Origin: Flaccisagitta enflata
Lineage: Eukaryota; Chaetognatha; Sagittoidea; Aphragmophora
Direction of reading: 5' to 3'
NCBI GenBank assembly: GCA_965153355.1
Contig: OZ231126.1
Coordinates: 45,260,001 to 45,324,000, forward strand
Length of the DNA stretch: 64,000 nucleotides
The notes under the pieces were generated by a model. It was not told the DNA's origin. It did no database searches and worked only from the letters and a program-made list of their open reading frames with translations. Shown here in pieces: positions 55,726 to 64,000 of this stretch (position 1 is the first letter of the stretch; each line of letters begins with the position of its first letter). The position numbers and the translations under genes are program-made.

Positions 55726-58423
55726 CTGTGAGACTGAGCGTCTTTGTGCCTTGGGTCTTGTCCATGCATCTGTCTATTGGTAATTGCGTGTGAGTCGGTG
55801 TGTGCTTGGACAGGTAATAGTATATAGGCAAGCTTTTTTTTTAATTCATCATTACGTAATTCCCTGTCTGGTAATTGATCAGCCTGTTGGTAGGGTGGCC
55901 CTTGGCATCATTTCTAGTCGCTGGCAAAGCGACTCTATAAGAGACTGTGTCCCTTGGTAATGCGAAAATTTGGATGACGCGAAATCGGCCAAAATACTGA
56001 TTTCTTAGCATTATGGCTCCCACCCAGCCACGTTAAAGCCCCGCCCCCTGCATACAGCCCCTGCCCACCCGCATTACTACATCTGCCCACCCGCCAGCAA
56101 CTTCTTATTGGCCGTGTATCTGGCCGTAATTTTCTTTTACCGTCTCAGCCCTTGAACAGTCGTTTATGTATGATGATTGTGAGGTAAATGCATACTTAAG
56201 TACTTCAGTATAATTAAAACTGATCTAAAGGATCATCAAGCACCCAGCATACCGTGGAGGCATCTCCCCCTATGACATGGCTCTGTTGAAGCTAAAGGCT
56301 CCCTTGGATTACAACGATGTGGTTCAACCAATTTGTCTGCCTGATCGGGTAATTTATCAATTAACATGGCCTTATCTTTATGTAGCGTTTTCGTAATTAT
56401 TGAAGAAAAACCTGGCTATGGCATTTGATATTACCTTTTTCTCTTTTCGATACTTCTGCTCATAGGGTATCTCTTATGACGAATCGATGAGACAATGCAT
56501 GCTGACTGGGTGGGGCCTTACCAAAGGGCCACAAGACCGCACCAAGCTTCAACAGGTAATGTGTGTTCATTGATGTGTTGTTTGGTTCCTCCGCACCGAC
56601 ATGGACAAAATTCTCCTTGTGTTTTATCCCCTTTGTCCCCTTTAGGGCCACTGCCGTGCTAGCTTTCACCCTCATCTACAATCACACAAACCATGACAAT
56701 GGGCAACGCTGACCACTATATCTTTGTATTTTTACTGTTTGTCCTTTGTTCTTTGATCTCTACATGTCTTTTGATATGTGAATAAACTTGATATACTTGA
56801 TATATATACTATCTTAGAAAAAAAAATCTTCCGCCCTGTAATAAAAATGTATATAATGTTATCAAAATAGATATAAAGCATATACAAAATCATGTATAAT
56901 TAGTATGAGCTCTTTTTGGCTGAATCAGGGCCGCCATTTGTTAGGGAAACAATTTGTAGAGGCTCTTGTTGTATACTGGAGTGATAGGTCTTCAGATCTT
57001 TTTCATACCTTTTTTAGTCGCGTGCACGCGACTCTATGACCCACTCTGTCCGTCTGTCTGTCCGTCGGTAATACTTAGCTTTTTTTCGCTCCTGCCCACC
57101 CGCACGCGACTTCGGCTCGTGTATACGGCCTTGTTTGATCTCCTCTCCCTCTACATTTACACTCATAGCTACCAAAAAGCTTATCAAATTATAAAAAAAT
57201 CGGTGACAGAAATGAAGCCCTTCAAATTTGCAAGCTGTTCACGCAATCCGCATCTGTCTAGCTCAATGGGTTTAGAAGGAATTTAAAAAACAGTGAAAAG
57301 ATCTAATTTAAATTTTGTATAGAAATGGCAGAAGCGAAATTGAAGTATTTCAATCAAACGTAAATAAGTTCTAATTGCATAGAGCAAAAGTGATGCGGTT
57401 TGCGTAAATCTCTTGCAAATTTGAAGGGCTTTATTTATCTCACTAATCTTTTGATGATTGGTTGATTCTAACTAGAGATATATATATTAACATGCCGGAA
57501 GATTTTTTTTTCTAAGATGGTATCGCCTTTGGGCGACTGATTTCACTACCCTTCCAGGTTGACGGACCAATCGTGAGCAAGTCTTCTTGTCGTAAAGTTT
57601 GGGGCAAGCAAGTGTTGGATGTCCACCTTTGCTTCGGCACTGGACTGAAAGGTGGTTGCCAAGGCGACAGCGGCGGCCCTCTGATCTGCCGCGGAGATGC
57701 CGGCAACTGGATTCAAACGGGCGTCGTTTCTTGGGGCAACAGACAATGCAAGGCAAGGAAGTAGAAAGCGATGGTAGTGCAGACATATATGCCAAGATAG
57801 ACCTTTTGTCAATTCTACGAAACCAGATACCGTATTTCTTGTAATTAGCGCCACAGGCGCTTTTGAAATTGAAATGAAACATTGCTTTTTTAAACCTGCA
57901 ATTAGCGCCCCCTTTTCACTAGTGTCTGAATTATGTTTCATGAAATTTTCATTTTTTGAAAATTTTGATTCACTATAAAAACAAATATTTTGTTGCATTG
58001 CATCCTATTTTCATATGGTCTTTGCCAAAAAATCTAATTTCCAATGGATTTTTTTGTGTGTTTTTTAAAATCACCCTTATCATTAGCTCATTTTTTCATG
58101 AAAATGCGGGGGGGGGGCGCTGATTAGAGGGGGGGGGGGCGATAAATGCAAGAAATACGGTACCGATTTGCTAACAATTTCTGAGAAGCGGTTATTTTCA
58201 TTTTGTGGCTAGCAATGATTAATAAGTATCTTTCGCAAATCTCAATTTGACATCCTTCACATGCTTGACATTCTTTGCATCCTTCACATTGACGACCTGT
58301 CTCTCGCATCTCTTTCAATTCACTCTCGCTAATCATTCACCAACGATGTAGGTTGCTGGTTCACCGACAATCTTCACCCGCGTTTCCAAACTGAAGTCGT
58401 GGATTGACAAGTACATCGCTTGA
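54951..58423 (+). CDS. Secreted chymotrypsin/elastase-like serine protease (S1A), tandem paralogue, six exons
   Basis: Spliced CDS of 260 codons. Exons: 54951-55079, 55471-55649, 56231-56348, 56466-56555, 57558-57752, 58352-58423. Exons 2-6 have the same lengths and phases as the upstream gene, and by eye the proteins are identical at 42/59 residues in exon 2 and 49/65 in exon 5. A signal peptide of about 18 residues precedes Glu19-Cys20, and activation is at Arg28|Ile29 (IVGG). The triad is His69, Asp118 (YDMALLKL) and Ser210; the pocket is again Gly189/Gly216/Thr226 and the ten-cysteine pattern is kept. Intron 5 uses a GC donor (AAG|GCAAGG), the only position that keeps the frame. The ATG is 218 bp after the upstream stop, with no TATA box but a pyrimidine-rich AG just before it. 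Poly(A) signal at 58847. Confidence 0.93.
55087..55308 (+). mobile_element. Degraded family A element (intron 1, second protease)
   Basis: GAGCGCGTGTAGGCTGCG, GATAAGGTCACGAGGACG, GGAGCGATGCAGTGAGG, CCAACCTACCAATC and a final TCGCGCAGCATGTGATCAAAAA keep the order of family A, with heavy substitution. It is older than the copies in the other gene's first intron. Confidence 0.45.
55660..55724 (+). repeat. (GT)n in intron 2 of the second protease
   Basis: 65 bp starting 10 nt after the donor GTGAGT. Confidence 0.95.
55910..56134 (-). mobile_element. Family A-like element (intron 2, second protease)
   Basis: Minus orientation: TTTCTAGTCGCTGGCAAAGCGACTC hairpin, then much later CCCCTGCCCACCCGCA, GCCCACCCGCCAGC and TGTATCTGGCCG. 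The CTGCCCACCCGC phrase occurs twice. The GACN core is reduced to a few units. Confidence 0.55.
56575..56730 (-). mobile_element. Family C remnant (intron 4, second protease)
   Basis: TTTGTCCCCTTTAGGGCCACTGCC, then ATCACACAAACCATGACAATGGGCAACGCTGACCAC is the complement of the family C left arm. The stem-loop is decayed and no array is left. Confidence 0.5.
57008..57137 (-). mobile_element. HINE-like element, family A, compact (intron 4, second protease)
   Basis: A short but well-preserved minus copy: a TTTTTAGTCGCGTGCACGCGACT hairpin, a (GTCT/GTCC)n core, CTGCCCACCCGCACGCGACTTCG, and TATACGGCCTTGTT. The hairpin is a perfect palindrome. Confidence 0.75.
57753..57758 (+). other. GC-type 5' splice donor of intron 5, second protease
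   Basis: The exon 5 boundary reads AAG|GCAAGG. The paralogue has AAG|GTACAA at the same codon. Splicing here to 58352 reproduces the 195- and 72-nt exons of the first gene in frame; the next GT downstream (GAAGTAGAA) would break the frame. GC-AG introns are a known minority class and normally need a good flanking match, which is present. Confidence 0.8.
57828..58163. mobile_element. TA-flanked MITE with CCGTATTTCTTG termini (intron 5, second protease)
   Basis: TACCGTATTTCTTG at 57828-57841 and CAAGAAATACGGTA at 58150-58163 are perfect inverted repeats ending in TA. The inner flanks (AATTAGCGCC / GGGCGATAAATG and GGGGGGGCGCTGATTAG) extend the symmetry. TA ends and short TIRs suit a non-autonomous Tc1/mariner-like element; the CCGTATTT terminus recalls MITEs of several marine invertebrates. 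About 336 bp, no ORF. Confidence 0.75.
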
Positions 58424-58846
58424 GACAGCAGTTAGAAATGGAAAATTTGGTCAACGAGACTGAAAAATGAGTAACCATCGCTTTTAACAACAGCTGTTAT
58501 TGTATTTTGCCATCGATCTTTCAGTTTTAGTCGAACTTTTTTTTAACCTTTTTTATTTCTCCTTGTTGCCTTGGTTATACAGATTGATCCTTTAAATACA
58601 CTTTTAACTGCTTTGATCCTCTTTTGAGTCACATGTGATTGTCATGGATGTAGGGGCAGCCTGAGCCACATAAAAGTGTAGACTTGCTTATGATGGTACA
58701 ACGGAGTGATTAAATGACGAGATTTTCATTTTGACGCATCAGAAGGATCTGCACAAGTACGATCTGTAACTGAGATCTGTACCTCTCTTTCTGATGCTGT
58801 TTCGTGCCGCATACCGCAACATTCTTTACTGCTCCCGGTTATAAAG

Positions 58847-58852
58847 AATAAA
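58847..58852 (+). terminator. Poly(A) signal of the second protease gene
   Basis: AATAAA, 424 bp after the stop codon, followed by a T/G-rich stretch with TGTCTGTCGGTGTG. It is the first canonical hexamer after the stop. Confidence 0.5.
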
Positions 58853-58911
58853 TGTAAAACAACGTGAATGGTATTATGGTATCTGTCTGTCGGTGTGTCT
58901 GTCGGTCTGTC

Positions 58912-58921
<10 letters not shown>

Positions 58922-58966
<45 letters not shown>
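58922..58966 (+). repeat. (CT)n microsatellite
   Basis: 45 bp after a short TGTC stretch, just past the second protease's poly(A) signal. Confidence 0.93.
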
Positions 58967-58969
<3 letters not shown>

Positions 58970-59491
58970 GGCGAGTCTTTATTCTGTCATTATTCCTCAT
59001 GTTTGTCACATAATCTCTTTCCCCCGACGCACGAGAATCATTTCTCTCCCGCAGGTAAACGACGCCTCATTTGTTAAATCTTTCATTTCTCATCATTTTT
59101 TTCTCCTCTTTCTCTCGCTCTCTCCTCTTATTTTTCCCTCTCTCTCTGTCTTTCTCTTTTAATTTCTCTGAAATTTCCTTTGTTTACCAACTCAGATGAA
59201 GCGAATGAGTTATGATCAAAGGAAGCTATGAGGTATGATTATTTTTTTCTCTTTCCTGAGCTAATGGTTAAAAGCGCCGCGGCGATGATGATTGTTTGAC
59301 TGAAGTTTGACATACGATCCTCATATGGCAAATGCTGACTATGGAAAGTTTCAACCGGAGTGTTCCGGGGAATACAATTTGCTTACACTCAGTTTTACAC
59401 TGCTTTTAGATGTACTCAGTGTATACACATATTCACACATGCACAGTACGTAACTTGTAAGGCAAGCATGAAGCGCTAAATTCTCTAAAAT

Positions 59492-59602
<111 letters not shown>

Positions 59603-60329
59603 GCGTTCCTTTCCATCTACTTGCACAGAAATAGAAGAACAAGAAACTTCAAGTACCTGACGTAATCTCCAGAGACAGGACAAAGAAAAGGGGGTTAATT
59701 GCAGCCATTCCAAATTCTTGAAATTTCATGTCTTTTCTTTTCTTTTCTTTTTTTTCAAAGTCATTAAAGGCGCTGTTAAAACAAAGAAAAAGAAGCAAAC
59801 GTACTTTCTCTTCTTACAGTCTTCAACGATCGTTCGCTTCGCTGCCTCGTATACCTAATTGGTCGTTTTTGATGGAGTAGGTAATAGTTTTTTTCTTCTT
59901 CGCAATGAGAACATTGACGCCCATGACTACCATAATGACGATGATAGCGATGTCGATGGAGATGACGGTGATGACGATGACGACGATAGCGAAGGCGATG
60001 GGAGATAACGGTATCGACGCCTAGGTGATATAGTCTCCTGGTAATTAGTTTTTATGTGTTCGTTGAAGTGTCTCCCTCTCTTCTTCCTCTCTTTTTTTCA
60101 CCCCCCCCCCTCTCCGTCTATTTCGCTGGTTCTGCCTCTTTCTGTCATTGTCTTTTTTGTCTTTTTCTCGGTCATTGTCAGTTTCTTTGTTAATATGTTA
60201 ATATGTTTCTATGTTAATCTATCATCATTTCATTGTTTTTTTTTTTCTTCTTTTCATTACTTCTATCTCGCTCGCTATTACTATCTGTCTCACTTTGGTG
60301 TCTTTTTCCTGGTCTCCATCTCAGGCTCT

Positions 60330-60386
60330 CTGTCTCTGTCTCTTTGTCTCTCTGTCTCTCTGTCTCTCTGAATCTCTGTCTCTCTG

Positions 60387-60432
<46 letters not shown>
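60330..60432 (+). repeat. (TCTCTG)n then (CT)n
   Basis: Hexamer-like TCTGTCTC units to 60397, then CT. Confidence 0.9.
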
Positions 60433-60436
<4 letters not shown>

Positions 60437-60986
60437 TCCCGCCCCAACCATTTCCTCGGCTCGCTTTCTCTTTCTCATTAGCACCTTGAGCTTCGAAAAA
60501 AGACTGCCTCCATTTTTTTTTTTTTACTACATTCTTTTTTTTTTTCTTCTTCTTCTTTTCATTTCTCCCGTCAAGAAGTCGACGACACATAAGAGATCAT
60601 CCACTTACCGTCTGGTAGAAATTAAAGGTGCGTTTTTCTGTCTTCTATCGTGTAAAAGTTTTTTTTTTCCATCCAAAGGAATTGGAGGTTAAGCCTTAAT
60701 CTTTTGAAATACCAACTGTGAATCGTTATCAAAGTAGTGTTAAAAATCTGCTTGTCACGAGAACTTTTTTCGAGTTTTTTTTTTCTGATAACCTCACGTT
60801 ACTGACTATTGTAGCCATTAAAAGAATATATTCATTGTTGTCGCTTGAGATCCAGCACGATGGAGGCTATCTGTACCATGTGAACCATTCAAACAGCGAT
60901 TATCAATCTGTTTTCTGTATATTATCACATGTCCACTACTTATTCTGGCTGGGTCAAAGAAAAAATTCGGTACGCAAGAGGGAGGG

Positions 60987-60990
<4 letters not shown>

Positions 60991-61081
<91 letters not shown>
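60991..61081 (+). repeat. (GA)n microsatellite
   Basis: 91 bp, followed by CAGACAGATAGACAGA units to 61210. Confidence 0.95.
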
Positions 61082-61085
<4 letters not shown>

Positions 61086-61506
61086 ACAGACAGATAGACA
61101 GAGACAGAGACAGACATACAGATAGACAGTGAGGCAGACAACAGCGAGACAAACAGTCAGTGAGTGAGAGAGAGAGAGAAAGAGAAAGACAGAGACAGAC
61201 TGAGACAGAGGATAGACGCACACACAGTACAGCAGCTGATAGAGATGGATGGTTATGGGGGAAGAGAGTGAAAGGGGAGATAGAACTAGAGAAAGAACGA
61301 GAAAAGGCGACATTCACGAAGTCATGAAATTAGCGTCGGTATTCACTGGAGAATTGCTTATCCCAAGAAATTCAAGGGAAACTTTTCTCTCTTCTTTTTT
61401 TTCGCCGCTTTTCTGTCCTCTTTTTTTTCACTCACGCGCTTTTTTTCTTACTTTCTCTTTTTCTTATTCAATTTCGTTCCTTTCATCCTTTTGTCTGATT
61501 TTCTCC

Positions 61507-61745
61507 GTTTTTAACGTTTCTTAACGTTTTTTAACATTTTTTAACATTTTTTAACATTTTTTAACATTTTTTAACATTTTTTAACATTTTTTAACATTTC
61601 TTAAAATTTTACCTTTTTTAACATTTCTAAAGTTTTTTTAACATTTTTTAACCTTTTCTAACATTCTTTAACATTTCTTAACATTCTTTAACATTCTTTA
61701 ACATTTTTTAACTTTTTTTAACATTCCTAACATTTCAACATGTTT
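61507..61745 (+). repeat. 12-bp tandem repeat (TTTTTTAACATT)n between direct repeats
   Basis: About 20 imperfect units. The sequence before it (61421-61506) and after it (61800-61883) are near-identical direct repeats of about 84 bp, including CTTATTCAATTTCGTTCC. The array plus about 55 bp sits between them. Confidence 0.75.
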
Positions 61746-62014
61746 TAGCTCTTTTGTTTGTCATTTCCCGACGCACGCGACTGTTGCCCTTTTGGGCTTG
61801 TTTTTCACTGACGCGCTTTTTCTCTTACTTTCTCTTTTTCTTATTCAATTTCGTTCCTTTCATCCTTTTGTCTGATTTTCTCCTGAATATTCTTGCCTAT
61901 TAAGATTCTCTTCTTGGACCTTTTCTTATTCTTTTTTTTTTTTTTTTTTTTTTTTTTGATGTTTTTCCCCTTTCTTCCTTTCTGCCTTTCTCCTCCAACC
62001 TCAATCTCAATGAG

Positions 62015-62167
62015 CTACTTTTTTGGCATGAAAACATTCTGTCTAATGTCCAGCATCTCTGTGTCAGCGTTTTTGCTGTCCATTGTTAGTTCGTATATCC
62101 ACCTTTTGTTTTGAACTAAAATGATTTTGGCATTCATGTGGGATAGGGCTCTCTTTTTCTTCTCCAT
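62015..62167 (-). pseudogene. Short open frame next to a poly(A)-like tract, possible retrocopy fragment
   Basis: On the minus strand, 50 codons from an ATG (MEKKKRALSHMNAK...) to a TAG, with ordinary amino acid composition. About 55 nt after the stop is an A-rich run (plus strand T run at 61932-61958), as at the end of a reverse-transcribed copy. No family recognised; it may be non-coding. Confidence 0.22.
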
Positions 62168-62228
62168 AGGATCTCTTCGCAAATCTTAGTTTGCAGCTTA
62201 CTTTTATACTATTGAATAAGTAGTCCAT

Positions 62229-62290
62229 CTAAGCTTCTATCTGCCTATCTATCTATTCATCTATCTATATATCTATCTATCTATCTATCC

Positions 62291-62362
<72 letters not shown>

Positions 62363-62400
62363 GTCTATCTATCTATCTTTCTATATCAATCTATATCAAT
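62229..62400 (+). repeat. (TATC)n array
   Basis: ATCT/TATC tetranucleotide, pure for about 70 bp in the centre, then ATATCA variants to 62450; a short (CT)n lies at 62528-62557. Confidence 0.95.
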
Positions 62401-62524
62401 ATCTATGTCTATATCTATATCTATATCTATATCAATCTATAATATTATTTATCTATCCATCTTTCCACACATCTAACTATTTCTCTGTTTTTATTATTCA
62501 TTGATCTATCTATAAATTCATCTT

Positions 62525-62559
<35 letters not shown>

Positions 62560-62561
<2 letters not shown>

Positions 62562-63540
62562 CTCCTTTTGCGAGTCTGGAGCCAAAATGGTGTTCTTTTC
62601 TAGTTTTCTTTCACTCTTTCACTCCTTTTAGTTTCATTCTCCCCTTCTTCTTTTGCGCGCTAACGAACTTCATCTTATTTCCATATTTCTACTTCTATTC
62701 TAATTCCTTTTTTCCTTTATTTTCTCTAATTTTCATTTCCCTGCGCGATGCGTCGACGATGTCTTCACCGCCAAGGCGCTCTTTGACGCCGACCACACCG
62801 CCACTAACCGCTAAGTTACCGCCACTGCTCCCGTGAGTGAAACAACCACTAACCACTAAGCTACCACCACTGCTACCGTCATTAGAAAGCCAATAACCGC
62901 TGATGCATCGCCAGTGTGGACGTCGAGACACTGCCAACCCCACAATAGTAACTGCTATTTCCACTACTTATGTCGCCACCCATATCGACAGGCCGCTGTA
63001 ACCGTCAAGGCTATTTACCGTTCTCCTTTGCCACTACCCCCACCCTTTCCGCCACCACTCACCGCACATCGCTCTTGCCGGCATCGCTGACGCCACCAGA
63101 AAAGTCATAATTTGGAATTTTAATGATTCCCTAAATTTTCTTTATTTGAATTTTTTTTTCTTTATTACTCGTCTTTCTTTCTGTATCTGTCAAATGGTCA
63201 TTACGCGTCCGGATAACTGGACAGAGCCCCAGCGAGAGAGGAAGAAAGACTCGACCAGATATATGGATATATAAGGACGTGTAATCTGAACAGAGAATAT
63301 AAAACGATGATGAGATATACGCAAATAATAATGAACCCGAACCCAACTGCCCCAGCCCCTTTCTCTGCCCCCGCCGTCTCCTCTTCCTCCTCTTCTTCGT
63401 CCCGTCTCCCCAACGTCGCCGTCCCGTCTCCTCCTCCTCCTCCTTCTCCTTCTCCCCTTCCTCCTCCTACTTCTCCCGTCCCGTCCGTTAATAATGACCA
63501 ATCAGTAGTAATACTAATAATAATTACCTAAGAACTCTTT
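62560..63540. other. Non-coding stretch
   Basis: 62740-63090 is rich in CCGCCACT/ACCGCCA phrases, a diffuse ACC/GCC repeat. 63350-63480 is a CCT-rich stretch whose Pro/Ser frame is low complexity. No gene. Confidence 0.4.
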
Positions 63541-63545
63541 CGCAG

Positions 63546-63775
63546 TTATTGGGGATATCCAAGTTATCGGAGAAAATAATATTGTTGAAGGTCTTGTTTG
63601 TGGAAAGAAGAAGGAATGTCGCTATGAAAGAGAAATAGGATATGAGGCTGATCTACCATCATGTTTTGATGGTCGATCAGTCTCGCGTCAATTCTCTTTC
63701 ATCGCTTCGCTTCTTGGGGGGGCTCATGTTATTGACACCCCCGCCTTCCTTCCTCTAAGAAGGAACCCGTGGTAA
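63546..63775 (+). other. Possible terminal coding exon, unrecognised
   Basis: After an acceptor-like TTCGCAG, a frame of 76 codons runs from 63548 to a TAA at 63773 without low complexity. It contains a Cys-x6-Cys-x15-Cys pattern (VCGKKKEC ... PSCF), as in small secreted or EGF-like domains. There is no ATG inside. The DNA at about 63643-63672 also forms an imperfect palindrome (GATCTACCATCA / TGATGGTCGATC), which suits a non-coding repeat as well. I do not recognise a family. Confidence 0.25.
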
Positions 63776-63910
63776 CAGGAGTCCTCCAAAGAAGTGGAAG
63801 GTCTGTTTCCGTCCTTCTTTTATGAACTTGGCCAATTGTTTGTTTGTTCTTTTATTTTGTTTTATTATTATTTTTTTTTTTGTACTGATTGATCTTTTAG
63901 CTTATATTAA

Positions 63911-63950
63911 TTGTTTTTTTTTTTTTTTTTTTTTTTTTTTGGGGGGGGGG
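63911..63950 (+). repeat. T30-G10 homopolymer junction
   Basis: A run of about 30 T followed directly by 10 G. Copy numbers of such runs are easily misread in sequencing. Confidence 0.85.
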
Positions 63951-64000
63951 AAGGTTTATCCCTAGTTTGCTTGTATATTGTTTATTTATATTGTTAATTC

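Noticed and set aside
57546-57998. 150-codon minus-strand frame over exon 5 of the second protease, and a similar 73-codon one in the first gene (53523-53744)
   Set aside because: Antisense shadows of the conserved protease exon.
63307-63531. Pro/Ser-rich 74-codon frame
   Set aside because: Low-complexity CCT/TCC stretch; no domain and no splice or promoter context.
63911-63950. T30-G10 junction as a telomere or retroelement end
   Set aside because: A single homopolymer junction with no repeat unit; sequencing slippage is as likely.

Overview
The window is eukaryotic, almost certainly an invertebrate metazoan. The two convincing genes are split by five spliceosomal introns each, encode secreted chymotrypsin/elastase-type serine proteases, and sit in repeat-dominated DNA. 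I could not settle the phylum from the sequence. The repeats (Helentron-like elements with a microsatellite core, a TA-flanked CCGTATTTCTTG MITE, very long (GA)n arrays) resemble what is described in molluscs, cnidarians and other marine invertebrates, but that is only a hint.

Layout. Positions 1-50,240 hold no gene I can defend. They are made of very long microsatellites ((GA/CT)n at about 25 places, plus (GT)n, (GAAA)n, (CTT)n, (GAAT)n, (CAAT)n, (AAC)n, (GAT)n, (GAAC/AAAC)n, (CATTTT)n), mobile-element copies, and low-information intergenic DNA. Nearly all long open frames there are translations of microsatellites. Positions 50,246-58,852 hold two tandem paralogous S1A protease genes, same strand, with the same exon lengths (exons 2-6 of 179, 118, 90, 195 and 72 nt in both). 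The stop of the first and the start of the second are only 218 bp apart. Positions 58,860-64,000 are microsatellites and simple repeats, with a few doubtful exon-like open frames.

Mobile DNA. At least four families share one design: a 5' end beginning AACA(A)G, a variable tandem-repeat core, and a 3' end that is a stem-loop or inverted-repeat arm followed by about five A. Families A, B and E (about 100-500 bp) have a (GACN)n core and a 3' hairpin whose right arm is the reverse complement of a stretch just inside the 5' end. This is the design of Helentron-associated elements (HINEs). Family C/D (about 500-700 bp) has long inverted arms around arrays of about 20-bp satellite units carrying GATTTGRGCC, and a conserved stem-loop in the left arm. 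There are also several palindromic or TIR elements, one of which carries two divergent tRNA-like promoters.

The protease introns have been hit by different elements in each paralogue, so the elements inserted after the gene duplication or the introns have since turned over. The pair probably makes secreted digestive-type zymogens. The short intergenic gap with a strong 3' splice-site-like sequence raises the possibility that both genes are transcribed together.
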